This document shows, piece by piece, positions 54,223 to 64,000 of a stretch of DNA of 64,000 nucleotides. Position 1 is the first letter of the stretch. Every line of letters begins with the position of its first letter. The DNA lies in the NCBI GenBank assembly GCA_039583875.1, contig CM077150.1, positions 836,501 through 900,500 of the forward strand, read 5' to 3'. Both the position numbers and the translations under genes were made by a program. Below the pieces are notes generated by a model. The model was not told the DNA's origin. It was given only the letters and a program-made list of their open reading frames with translations, and did not search any database. The DNA comes from Platanthera guangdongensis (taxonomy: Eukaryota > Streptophyta > Magnoliopsida > Asparagales > Orchidaceae).

Positions 54223-56355
54223 TGTTGAAACCAAAATCCGGTCTCCTGTGGAGTTCGACCCTTGGAGAAGGGGTGACCGCGCACCTACTACCCTCAAGCG
54301 AACGATCTAGGCACAAGACTAGGAACACAAGGGACAGACCCAAGGTCTCAGCGTGGAGGACCCGCCGCATACCCGGAAGACTAACAAACTCTTCCCCTCC
54401 CAAGCCAAGGGCTGAGCTAAGGCACCTTCGGAGGGCTCTCTTGGCCGACCGGAACATATAAGTAGGATCTCAAGATCCACTCCCTAACTAGAGGTGCCAC
54501 CTCGGGTCTATGTAAAATGTTCCCCGCCCGCCTTACTATTGGCGCAAAACCGCCCAGCAGCCCTACTCTACACAACCCCAATTGGGTCGCTAACAGCGGA
54601 ACTCCGCTATTCTGAAAGTATGACAATAGGCCATCAGGGGCTTCCCGACATCTATACCTCGGGGCCCCCACGGGGGGAGCGGTTCACGAACACACCGCTC
54701 GCCCAAGACCGGAGGAGTAAACGACATATTCACAAAGCATCACAGATATTAAAAAATATTACAGGAATATGAATTCCATACTCAGCACGCAGGCCGACAA
54801 TATGAACAAAAAAGGCCTTCGAGGGCCGGTACAAGCTTGGGCTTAAGCCCGCTACTCCCCGCCTGGTACTGCAACACCTGTACGCCAACGTCTCGACGAG
54901 CGGCGGCCAACTAGACATCGGTCGGCTAACATAAGCGGGTCAAACATATTGTGCACACCCCCTTTTGGGGGCTATGATGCGCATTCCCTGCAAGTGGCTA
55001 ATAAACAACTTCCTCGGAGTCTTCTCCGAGAACCCCAGAACATCACCAATCCGGCTCACACGTCCGGATGAGCTTCACACAGCATGCCTAAACCCGTACT
55101 CACGCTTCCGGGTAATAATGCAATTAACTGCGGGGACGTACACGTCAACCCGTCGGAAAGCTCCCTTCCCCCCACCCGTTGGTGGAGAGGGGCTTCCATG
55201 CAAATATGTAAACTGAGGGCTTCACCTGCCCAAGTAGAAACATCGTTACCCTTATCGCGTGCTTGGCGGCGGGGCCGAGAGAGGAGCTCCGGGTCGATCC
55301 TACTGCATGCGGTCGCGTCGGTGGTCGATCTCCACTCTAGGCCGAGCCTTGATCCAGGCCGAGCCTTGCTCCAGGCCGAGCCTTGCTCCAGGCCGAGCCT
55401 TGCTCCAGGCCGAGCTTGCCGCCGGTGGTAAAAAGCTAGGGCTTAGCTCCAGGCCGAACCCCAATCCAAGCCGAGCCTTGCTCCAGGCCGAGAGAAAGGG
55501 AGGGGGCCGGGGTGTGCTGCTCCAGGCCGGGAGAAATAGAATGGGTCCGGGGTGTGCTGCTCCAGACCGGGTGAAAGAGGGTGGGGCCGGGTTGCTCCAG
55601 GCGGCCGGGAGAGAGGGAGAGGGGCGGTCGTGCCCTGTTTTGCCGGTGGCCGGAGAGAGAGAGGGGGCGGGCGGCCCCTTGCTGTTCCAGGCCGAGAGTG
55701 AGAGAGAGAGAGAGGGGGGGCGGGCGGCCCCTTGCTGCTCCAGGCCGAGAGTGAGAGAGGGAGGCGTGGCTCGGGTTGCCACTACAGGCGGCGGCGAGAG
55801 AGAGGGAGAGGCGGGCAGCTGCTATTCTCCGGGCCGACGAGAGAGAGAGGGAGAGGCGGGGTTGTGCTCCTTGCTGCGGCGGCGGCCGGCGAGAGAGAGG
55901 GAGAGGCGGGCAGCTGCTATTCTCCGGGCCGACGAGAGAGAGATGGAGGCGCAGGGTTGAGGGACGACTCCTCCCTTAGCCAAACCCTAGCAGGAGAATC
56001 CAAAAAAAACCCACCCCGGATGCCTCCCATCCCTCTTCTTTTCTTTTCCTTTTTTCCCCTCCCTCCACCCGATGCCCTGCTGTACCCCGCCTCCTCTCCC
56101 AAAATCCCCTGCCCCCCTTTTTTATCTTATCACATACATATAATATATATATATAATATATTATATATATTATGATATAATATATATAATATGTATATAT
56201 ATATATATATAAATTCTAAACCTATGCGCATGAAACCTCCGCACGCACGAGGATCTGCACGTCTTCGAACGGGGTCGCACCAACTCGTCGCCCATAACAC
56301 GCCCCTAGGCTGATATTTGGGGAGGATCCCACTCGCCCGGCTACGGGGTTGTATA
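54223..56355 (-). repeat. Tat-IV 5' LTR
   Basis: 2,133 bp, closely similar to the partner LTR at 49981-52104. It has about five perfect or near-perfect 17-bp units GCCGAGCCTTGCTCCAG at 55340-55424, purine-rich GAGAGAGG repeats at 55590-55950 and a TATA-rich tract at 56138-56210. Confidence 0.9.
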
Positions 56356-56360
56356 GTCTA

Positions 56361-56825
56361 TCTCTCCCTCTTTACTTCGTACTCCCGGCCTGGCCCGATT
56401 CTCCCGCGCGCTGCCTCCGGGCCCATGTCCTATTAGCGAGATTGCGCGTCCCCTGAGGACTTAGCTTGGGAAGCATAGGGGGCCCTAGTTAGTCGAACCG
56501 CGAATTACGACTCGCCTCTTTAGCCCGGATTCTCCTCGCTACCTGTGTGAGATAGGGGGAGTGGGTCGGCTCGCCCCGCGCCCGGGTCGCCTACTTTTAC
56601 GTGAGCTAGCCTCCATGAGCTTGCGACGAGACTTGGGTTCTTACGACCTCGGTGGCTGCTTGGGTGTCGGGTGAATATGTTGGGTCCCGAGAGCTCGCGT
56701 CGTTGGGCCATAGTTCTAGGCTCGCCGACCCACCAGTCTCGACTCGGCACTCCTGGCTTGCCGACTTCATTTCGTTCGTCGAGGTCTATCCCGCTAGCTA
56801 GTTAGGGGTCTGAGCAAACACACAC
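56361..56825 (-). other. Tat-III 3'UTR, noncoding
   Basis: GC-moderate sequence between the Tat-IV insertion and the 74-bp array. No ORF or repeat recognised. Confidence 0.4.
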
Positions 56826-57860
56826 GAGTGACATCTATCCCTGTCAGCTGGGTGAGAGCCTGACATCGGGATCTGCTCGGGGTCTGGGTAGACACACACG
56901 AGTGACATCCAGCCCTGTCATCTAGGTGAAAGCCTGGCAGCGGGATCTGCTTGCGGTCCGGGTAGACACACACCAGTGACACCCAACCCTGCCAGCTAGG
57001 TGAGAGCCTGACAGCGGGATCTGCTCGGGGTCCGGGTTAACACACAAGAGTGACATCCAGCCCTGCCAGCTAGGTGAGAGCCTGTCAGCGGGATCTCCTC
57101 GGGGTCTGGGTTGAGACACACGAGTGACATCCAGCCATGCCAGCTAGGTGGGAGCCTGGCATCGGGATCTACTCGGGGTCCGGGTTGACACACACGAGCG
57201 ACATCCAGCCCTGCCAACTTGGTGAGAGCCTAATAGCTGGATCTGCTCGGGGTCCGGGTTGACACACACGAGTGACATCCAGCCCTGCCAGCTAGATGAG
57301 AGCCTGACAGCGAGATCTGCTCGGGGTCCGGGTAGACACACACGAGTGACATCCAGCTCTGCCAGGTAGGTGAGTGTCTGACAACGGGATATGTTCGGGG
57401 TCTAAGTTGACACACACGAGTGACATCCAGCCCTGCCAGCTAGGTGAGAGCCTGATAGTGGGATCTGCTCGGGGTCCGGGTTGACACACACAAGTGACAT
57501 TCAGCCCTGCCAGCTGGGTGAGAGCCTAACAGCGGGATCTGCTCGGGGTCCGGGTTGACACACATGAGTGACATCCAGCTCTACTAGCTCAGTGAGAGCC
57601 TGGCAGCGGGATCTGCTCGGGGTTCGAGTTGACACACATGAGTGACATCCAACCCTGCCAGCTAGGTGAGAGCCTGACAGCGGGATCTGCTCGGGGTATG
57701 GGTTGACACACACGAGTGACATCCAGCCCTGCCAGCTAGGTGAGAGCCTTACAGAGGGATCTGCTCGGGGTTCGGGTAGACACACACGAGTGACATCCAG
57801 CCCTGTCAGCTAGGTGAGAGCCTGATAGTTGGATCTACTCAGGGTCTGCTTGGTGAAATC
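56826..57860. repeat. 74-bp tandem repeat, about 14 copies
   Basis: GAGTGACATCCAGCCCTG starts recur every 74 bp (56826, 56900, 56974, 57048, 57122 and so on). Each unit has CCAGCTAGGTGAGAGCC and CAGCGGGATCTGCTCGGGG. It lies just downstream of the Tat-III integrase, in the 3'UTR, where Tat elements are known to carry such arrays. The frames running through it are artefacts. Confidence 0.93.
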
Positions 57861-57931
57861 TCCACCTACTTACATGAATCATTGCAGGAGACTTGGCATA
57901 TGAAGAAGCTTCTTGAGAAAAAAAACGTCAC

Positions 57932-58184
57932 TTACATATCTTTCGGGTAAAAGCGCTTCAAGTCATCACCACTCCAGGTGAGACTTAGTGTCTCGCCCTC
58001 CACATCCCGGAGGCGATACCCTCCTGATTTCAATGTTTCTTTCACAATGTATTGACCCTCCCAGTTAGGGTTAAGCTTTCCCACAGCCGTTGATCTTCCT
58101 GCTGCATCTATCTTCTTCAAGGCCAAGTCCCCCTCTGCAAATTGTTTGACTCTGACGTGCTTGTCAAAGTACTTAGCCATTCTC
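57932..58184 (-). pseudogene. Tat-III integrase C-terminal end
   Basis: Minus strand: KYFDKHVRVKQFAEGDL, then KLNPNWEGQYIVKE and SGDDLKRFYPKDM, stop at 57934-57932. It is intact as far as it goes (about 82 residues) and closely similar to the Tat-I end (4440-4555 plus 6661-6747). The rest of pol is cut off by the chromovirus inserted at 58185. Confidence 0.85.
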
Positions 58185-59567
58185 TGTCACAACCCGCATT
58201 TTCTCAACGATGAAATCGTATCAGAGCAAGAGAAAACACGTGTCGTGATGCCACGTCATGCAGGGGATAACTGCACACGCTCAGGCAAAACTCCAGACCT
58301 TTGTTTTTAAGGAAACTCGTTGATTAATTATGAAAGAAAACCAGTTATGTTGAAAGGCCGTATCCCTCGGCACGGTGGATCAGCTAGTTCACAATAAAAG
58401 TATATTTCTACGCAGTAGAAAATACTTTGGTTCAATTAAGTTGACACCATAAATGAGCATAAGTGTCCCCGAGGGACGACTCATGGTATGCACGACTCTA
58501 AAGTGAATATAATATATATATATGAAAGATAGTCTTTCTACGCTAAGGAAATATAGTGTCTTTGTTTTATAAATATGTTATGCATGATGTACATATAATA
58601 ATGCTTTTAGGGTTTAAAATATCTAACATGTAACCTAGCATAAATCCTTCCTAGAAGCAAGTAAACAACCACATATAGGCAAAAATAGCAGTTTAAGTTC
58701 ATACCAGCATCGCAAGAAGCCACCAGTGGGAGCCAACAACCTGACACGAACCCACTGGTGAGTATGTATGTCTATACAGAAAGATAAAGAACTACCTCAC
58801 AAAAATCGGGGATCTGCTATCTCAGCTACCCAAGAGGCCACCAACCAGCCCCTCCAAAAGAACTAGCCGCTGAACTGGCTACAACCTGGACCTGAGGAAT
58901 TCAAGAAAAGAACACCTCAGCAAGAAAAATAGTCAAAAAGTAAATAGAGCATCAGATTTATGAGCAAATAAGAAGGGTTTACCAACCCGGCAACAGACTG
59001 CTATAAGCAAAATAAAGGGCATGACAGTAAGAAAAGAGCACTGTCTAAAGCACAGCAAAGCACTCAAAGTGCGAGCAATAAAAGCAGCATGCCCTACAAA
59101 GAGTCTGCAACAGCAAAAAGACATACCAAAAGAAAAAGCCACAAAATAGGAAAGGAACTAACAGTCCTAACACGTGGGTTAATGGCGGTGGTCAAAACAT
59201 GGATCTGAATACATAACCAAAATCAGATCCAAAAAAAGGGCTAAGGGGTCAACAGTGGCAGCTTTAGGGTCCCACACACGTCATCCCAAAACCGGGGCAA
59301 AAGGCGGTGGCCACAGCTCTCCACATCAAAATCCACCCCTCCAGAGGCCACCAAAACTCCACCACCTGCAACAACCCAAGAGTCGGCATGCAAAAATAGC
59401 TGAACACCCAATATCACCCCCTAGAGAAAGGGAAAAGTCACGCTAACAATCATAAGCAAACACACGAACCCAAGACAGAAATGTCGAGCCCACTCGACGC
59501 GGCGTTGAGTAAGCTCCACTCACTTGACGCCCAAAATACTTAGCCGCAAATCCTACGCTGGATGACG

Positions 59568-59596
59568 GCGTCGAGTGAACTCGGCTCACTCGACGC
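59568..59596. repeat. Perfect 10-bp stem, 9-nt loop
   Basis: GCGTCGAGTG, nine bases, CACTCGACGC. Same arm length, loop length and near-same arms as 41907-41935 in a Tat LTR; an imperfect relative lies at about 59500-59532. Confidence 0.9.
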
Positions 59597-60344
59597 TGTC
59601 TGCGCTTTCTACTTAGGGTAAACGTAAGTTTTTAGTTAAAATCGCAGCCTAAACTCTCTCAATGCGCGAAAATAGGGAGTTGGAAATTTAATCCCAACCC
59701 TCTGTTTCATCCCAACTACTTGGGGCTACCACAATTAAACCTAAACTGTAACTAATCGCAGCCTCACCCTAACTCTAGCTACCCACTGGACACCAAACCT
59801 CAGACAAACGAGAGAACATTGATTTAAATTCTAGAAAAAAATAAAGGATCAGCCACTTGATTTAAAGCTTGATGTAATAACTCAACCTGCTGCTCTAGGG
59901 AGGAAAACAAAGAGAACAGAGCTATAGCACAAGAAATGAAGACAGAGCATGGGTTAGAAATAATTTGGCAAGGGCAAGGGAGCCACTTGCCTCTACCTCC
60001 AGGAAAAACAACAACTACCACCCAAGCTTGGCACCGGCAGCAAGATCGACCACCTAGAAGACCAAAACTGAAACTTTGAGGAAGAAGAAAAGAAATCAAA
60101 AATTCCTAACTCCTAAAATCAACCCTAAATCAAGAAAAACTTACATGGAGGGGAAGATCTAGACGAGAGCAAGCCAAATCCGCTAACGCACGAGAAAAAC
60201 GAGCTTCCTCCCGCAAACACCGGCCAAAAGAAAACCACCGCCTCCTCTCAAAACCCTTCCGCTGGAAGCTCTCCAGACCCGGGAACGATGAAAATGAGGA
60301 GGAAAAACGGTTCACGACAACAAAAGATGCTCTCAGGAGAAAAA

Positions 60345-60890
60345 GTACGGAACATGCCCAAGACACGCCCGTGACACGGCCCGACACGCCCGTGCCACGG
60401 GGCGTGTACTTACTCGACGAACGTCGATCTCCACTCGACGAAACACGGGACACGCCCCAGACACGCCCGTGACACGGCCCAACACACCCGTGTCACGGGG
60501 CGTGTACTCACACCTACCCACTCGACGAACGTCGATCTCCGCTCGACGAAACAGGGGACACGCCCTGTGACACGCCCGTGTCACAGGCCGTGTACCAACT
60601 CAAACACCACTCGACGATCGTGGAGCGCCGATCGTCGAACACATGCCCCGTATCACGCCCGTGTCCGATACGACACGCCCGTGACACGGCCGTGTTCTCA
60701 CTAAAACTCCGCCTGACGACCATCGAGCGCAGCTCGACGAAGGGGGACACGCCCTGTGACACGCCCGTGTCACAGGCCGTGTTCCTACAAAAACCCCGTC
60801 GACCAAAAATTCGTCGACCAGAGAAACGGGAGCTCTACCCGAGCACGACACGCCCTGGGTCACGGGCGTGACCCAGGCCGTGTCACCCAA
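60345..60890. repeat. GACACGCCCGTGTC cluster in the chromovirus LTR
   Basis: About seven units of GACACGCCC...GTGACACGGCC or GTGTCACAGGCC type, separated by TCGACGAACGTCGATCTCC-like spacers. Same motif as in Z1, the gag-only element and the mini-LTR, here near the start of U3 on the minus strand. Confidence 0.85.
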
Positions 60891-61352
60891 ACTTACACAA
60901 AAAAAACTGCTAACTCCTTAGCAAAAAAGACAAGGCACCAGCCTACAAGCTCGGCCACATCAGGCCACACACAGCACAACCAACATTACAGCTAACAAAA
61001 CAATCGTCGAAACGACGCGAAAGCAAACGATCCCGGATTTCGACCAAAACTCGCACCGTAGCTAAACAACCAAGCTACGAAAACAACGGTGAGGTCGAAA
61101 ACAACATCCGACGATCGCGCACTCGGGCTAGCACCTCTCGAAGGCAAAACACAAGCATTTCCCTAAGAGGCCCAACCGAGTCACAAAAACAAACCCCGGC
61201 TAGCTGGGGAAACTTGCCAACAGGCTACAACCAGGCTACACCAGGAACCTAAAGAGCTAAGACCACGCTCGACAACGGCAAAGGGCCGGAAGTGCGTCAT
61301 CGTAACGCCAATCCAAGATCAAACAAAACAAAGAAAAACCGGGGGCGTTACA

Positions 61353-61370
61353 GCCACTCCCCCTAAAAGA
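61353..61370 (-). promoter_or_regulatory. Chromovirus polypurine tract
   Basis: Minus strand TTTTAGGGGGAGTGGC next to TGTAACGCC, preceded by the chromovirus-typical AGTTTCGAGGCGAAACTTT block. Confidence 0.88.
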
Positions 61371-61479
61371 AAGTTTCGCCTCGAAACTTTACTCACAACA
61401 CTCCTATAAAGAAGGAGAGAGAAAGAGCCAGAAAAGGGCTATATGTAAATAAATAAAACAGAACATACCCGGCACAAGA

Positions 61480-62160
61480 TCAGGAAAACAGATGAGGGTG
61501 AGCCTCCCTCATAGCCGACTCCAATTCCCAAGTCGCGCTTTCTACATCCTGATTCCTCCATAAAACTTTAACCATAGGAATAGACTTCTTCCGCAACGCA
61601 CGAACCTGAGAATCCAGAATGCGGACAGGCGCCTCCACATAAGAAAGATTCGGCTCCAACTGAGGCACAGAATCCAAAACCTGTCTGCCATTCATCACAC
61701 ATTTCCGCAGCTGACTGACGTGGAAGACATCATGCACGCCAGGGAAATTTGCGGGCAAAGCCAGCCTATAAGCTGATATCCCAATCTGCTCAACAATCGG
61801 AAACGGCCCCACGAACCTCGGGTCCAGCTTCCTATTCTTGCCAAAACACTTGACTCTGATCAACGAGGAGACCTTTAAGAACACTGAGTCCCCCACCACA
61901 AATTCCAAGTCTGATCTACGCCGGTTGGCGTTCTTCCCATATCTCTCCTGGGCTATCCGAAGCTTTTCCCGTATAAGCTTCACAGCGGTTTCCATCTCCT
62001 TGAGTGCTTCTGGACCCAACAAAGGACTCTCGCCAACCTCAGCCCAAAACAAGGGAGTCCTGCAGCGCCTCCCATACAAAGCTTCAAAAGGAGCCATTTG
62101 CAAGCTTTCTTGATAACTGTTGTTATACGCAACTTCCATAAGCCGCAAGCGCTCATCCCA
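61480..62160 (-). pseudogene. pol: Chromovirus integrase C-terminal half and chromodomain
   Basis: Continues the upstream integrase after a frameshift near 62150: [17 protein letters not shown] with catalytic-core end, [10 protein letters not shown], the GPY-type region (DPRFVGPFPIVEQIG, HVSQLRKC) and a C-terminal chromodomain-like stretch (SQVRALRKKSIPMVKVLW, ATWELESAMREAHPHLF). Stop at 61480. The chromodomain is what defines chromoviruses and is thought to guide insertion to heterochromatin. Confidence 0.9.
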
Positions 62161-64000
62161 CGCTCCAGAATATAGCATCGGATCATATCTTCCACAATCT
62201 GATTTACTCGCTCCGTCTGACCATTGGTCTGCGGATGATAAGTTGTGGAATATCTCAAATCTGTACCCAACCCTTCTTGAAGGCTCTTCCAAAAACGAGA
62301 CGTAAACCTGGAGTCTCGATTTGATATAATACTCACGGGTACACCATGCAACCTGATAACCTCATCCAAATACAGCTCGGTTATCTTCCTCATCGGATAA
62401 TCGACCTTAAATGGTACGAAGTGAGCACACTTCGTCAATCTGTCTACGATCACCCAAACTGAATCATGCCCCTTAGGAGATCTCGGTAAACCTGTAATGA
62501 AATCCATCGAGATACTCTCCCACTTCCACATCGGAATCTCTAAGGGAGTCAGCTTGCCACCAGGCCTCCCATGGTCGGCTTTCACTCGCCTGCAGGTGAA
62601 ACACTCTGAAACAAATCTGGCTATGTCCTTCTTCATCTCATACCACCAGACAATCTGCTTTAAATCATGATACATCTTGGTAGACCCTGGATGGTAGACA
62701 ACACTAGATCCGTGGGCTTCTCCGCACACCATATCCCGGATATCTCCAACTGCGGGGATGCAAAACCTGCCATGATACTTCAAGGTACCCGCATCATCTA
62801 TAGAGAAATCTAGTAGTTCACCTTTTTCAGCTCGAAGATACAAATGCAGAAGGTCGGGATCATCCTTCTGATGCAGTCTCGTAAGCGCAATCCACGAAGG
62901 TTCTGCCACTGCCAAGCTACTCTGCGAATCGCAGCTTACCACAGAAATGTCCATCAAAAGAAACTCTTCCACTAGACGCTCGGCGGAGAGATTGAAAATC
63001 TTCCCTGACTTCTGACTCAGGGCATCGGCCACCACATTAGCCTTGCCCGGATGATACTGGATTTCAACATCATAGTCGGCCACGTACTCCAACCACCGCC
63101 GCTGGCGCAGATTCAATTCTTTCTGAGTGAAGACATACTTCAAACTCTTATGATCCGTGAAAATCTTGCACTGCGTGCCATATAGCAAATGCCTCCACAA
63201 TTTCAACGCATAGATCACAGCTGCAAACTCCGGGTCATGCGTAGGGTAATTCCTCTCGTGAGTCTTTAGATGCCTCGACCCGTACGCAATCACCTTCCCG
63301 CCCTGCATCAATACGCAGCCCAGTCTGACATGCGACGCATCCACATATATATCATGCTCACTATCTTCAGTAGGCAAGGACAAAATCGGAGCTGAACATA
63401 GCCTTCTTTTTAGTTCCTCAAAAGCCTCCTCACACTTGCCATCCCATATGAAGGCTACATTCTTCTGCGTCAACTTGGTCAACGGCGCAGACAAGGTAGA
63501 GAATCCCTCTACAAATCTTCTATAATAACCAGCTAAGCCCAAGAAGCTCCTGATCTCTTTGGGAGTAACAGGCCTCGCCCATTCCATAATAGCAGTGATC
63601 TTTTCTAGAAAGTCCTTGAAAACTCTGTTCATCAAATCCATAAAAGCTGAGGGCGCATTAGTCAAACCAAATGACATAACCAAAAACTCAAAATGCCCAT
63701 GACGAGAGCGGAACGCCGTCCGAGGAACATCTGACTCCCGAATCCTCAACTGGTGATAGCCAGAACGAAGATCAATCTTGGAAAACACGGCACTACCATG
63801 CAGTTGGTCAAACAAATCGTCAATCCGAGGCAAAGGGTACCTGTTCTTAATAGTAACCTTGTTCAGCTCTCAATAGTCGATGCATAGCCTCATCGACCCA
63901 TCTTTCTTTTTAACGAACAGCACTGGTGCACCCCTAGGCGAAGAACTCTGCCTTATGAAACCTTTTGCCAACATCTCATATAGCTGAATTCGCAACTCTT
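62110..64000 (-). pseudogene. pol: Chromovirus RT (catalytic box deleted), RNase H and integrase N-terminal half
   Basis: RT enters from the window edge: [15 protein letters not shown], a TGA at 63872-63870 where CGA (Arg) is expected, then [21 protein letters not shown] and [10 protein letters not shown]. At about 63600 [11 protein letters not shown] joins directly to [12 protein letters not shown], an in-frame loss of roughly 70 residues including the catalytic D-D box and the following thumb. RNase H ([10 protein letters not shown]... to VADALSQK) looks complete. Integrase has HHCC and the first core Asp (SMDFITGLP), but the second catalytic Asp is Asn (ISNRDSRF, codon 62319-62321). A frameshift near 62150 ends this frame. 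Confidence 0.92.

Larger units (their letters stand above)
49981..56355 (-). mobile_element. Tat-IV: internally deleted Tat element, 6.4 kb, with TSD
   Basis: TSD GTCTA at 49976-49980 and 56356-56360. On the minus strand: 5' LTR 56355-54223, primer-site-like sequence, about 300 bp, the very end of pol (GDLKGF..stop at 53887-53885), duplicated 3'UTR module (53760-53060), 74-bp-type repeats (53035-52430), PPT, 3' LTR 52104-49981. Gag and nearly all pol are missing, so it is a non-autonomous derivative. It is inserted in the 3'UTR of Tat-III. The upper LTR ends TA instead of CA. Confidence 0.9.
41072..58184 (-). mobile_element. Tat-III: Tat element on the minus strand, 3' portion
   Basis: Read on the minus strand: integrase end (58184-57932), 74-bp repeat array (57860-56826), 3'UTR (56820-56361), Tat-IV insertion, more 3'UTR (49975-49848, 45886-45784), antisense genes B' and A' (read on plus), PPT, 3' LTR. 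The order matches Tat-I, including the antisense gene pair. Its upstream part was displaced beyond 64000 by the chromovirus at 58185. Confidence 0.78.
58185..61352 (-). repeat. Chromovirus 3' LTR, 3.17 kb
   Basis: Minus strand starts TGTAACGCCCCCGG and ends GCGGGTTGTGACA. It contains the GACACGCCCGTGTC cluster at 60345-60890, the GCGTCGAGTG stem-loop (59568-59596), and A-rich noncoding DNA elsewhere. Related at its ends and palindromes to the Z LTRs but much diverged. No coding sequence. Confidence 0.88.
58185..64000 (-). mobile_element. Del/Tekay-like chromovirus, 3' portion
   Basis: Minus-strand Ty3/gypsy element whose 5' half lies beyond the window: RT, RNase H, integrase with C-terminal chromodomain, PPT and a 3.2-kb 3' LTR. 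Inserted into the Tat-III integrase; the flanking TTCTC at 58180-58184 should be one TSD copy. Multiple inactivating changes are described under pol. Confidence 0.92.

Noticed and set aside
49981..57932. Tandem LTR-internal-LTR array in which the LTR at 54223-56355 is also the 3' LTR of Tat-III
   Set aside because: GTCTA duplication at 49976 and 56356 shows the 49981-56355 unit is a separate insertion; Tat-III's own 3' LTR is at 41072-42217 next to its PPT.

Overview
This window is nuclear DNA of a flowering plant, probably a eudicot, from a repeat-dense (heterochromatin-like) region. I recognise no host gene, tRNA, rRNA or CRISPR array. Nearly all of it is LTR retrotransposons nested inside one another, and exact 5-bp target-site duplications (TSDs) fix the order for six insertions. 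All boundaries and counts were read by eye.

Left block, 1 to about 30,559: one old plus-strand Ty3/gypsy element of the Tat lineage (Tat-I). It runs gag, protease, RT, RNase H, second RNase H, integrase, 3'UTR repeats, two antisense extra genes (B, A), polypurine tract (PPT), 3' LTR. Three insertions split it: a 2.1-kb chromovirus-type solo LTR (4556-6655, TSD TAAAC); a complete 13.15-kb Ty1/copia Sirevirus (SIRE/Maximus type, 7698-20850, TSD TCTCC) with near-identical 2,116-bp LTRs; and a 4.5-kb solo LTR Y1 (24780-29285, TSD CAGAG), which itself holds a 303-bp mini-LTR (28169-28471, TSD GGGTG).

Middle, 30,560-41,071: about 1.1 kb of AT- and pyrimidine-rich DNA with no transposon similarity, then a mosaic of minus-strand Tat LTRs and gag pieces, a second 4.3-kb Y LTR, and a fragment of another LTR.

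Right block, 41,072-64,000: a minus-strand Tat element (Tat-III) of the same design as Tat-I. Its 3' LTR, antisense genes A' and B' and integrase end are visible. It is split by a gag-only chromovirus derivative (45892-49842, TSD TCTTC), a deletion-derivative Tat element (Tat-IV, 49981-56355, TSD GTCTA), and a Del/Tekay-like chromovirus (58185 to beyond 64000).

Most striking: the Sirevirus LTR carries 32 exact copies of the 10-bp palindrome GTGTCGACAC, about 20 bp apart, upstream of its TATA box. A second set of 12 copies followed by another TATA box lies between pol and the third ORF, so that ORF appears to have its own copy of the LTR control module. The chromovirus LTRs carry a different palindrome built from the same pentamer in the opposite order (GACAC...GTGTC). 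The Tat elements carry a conserved antisense two-gene cassette with its own TATA boxes and spliceosomal-type introns.
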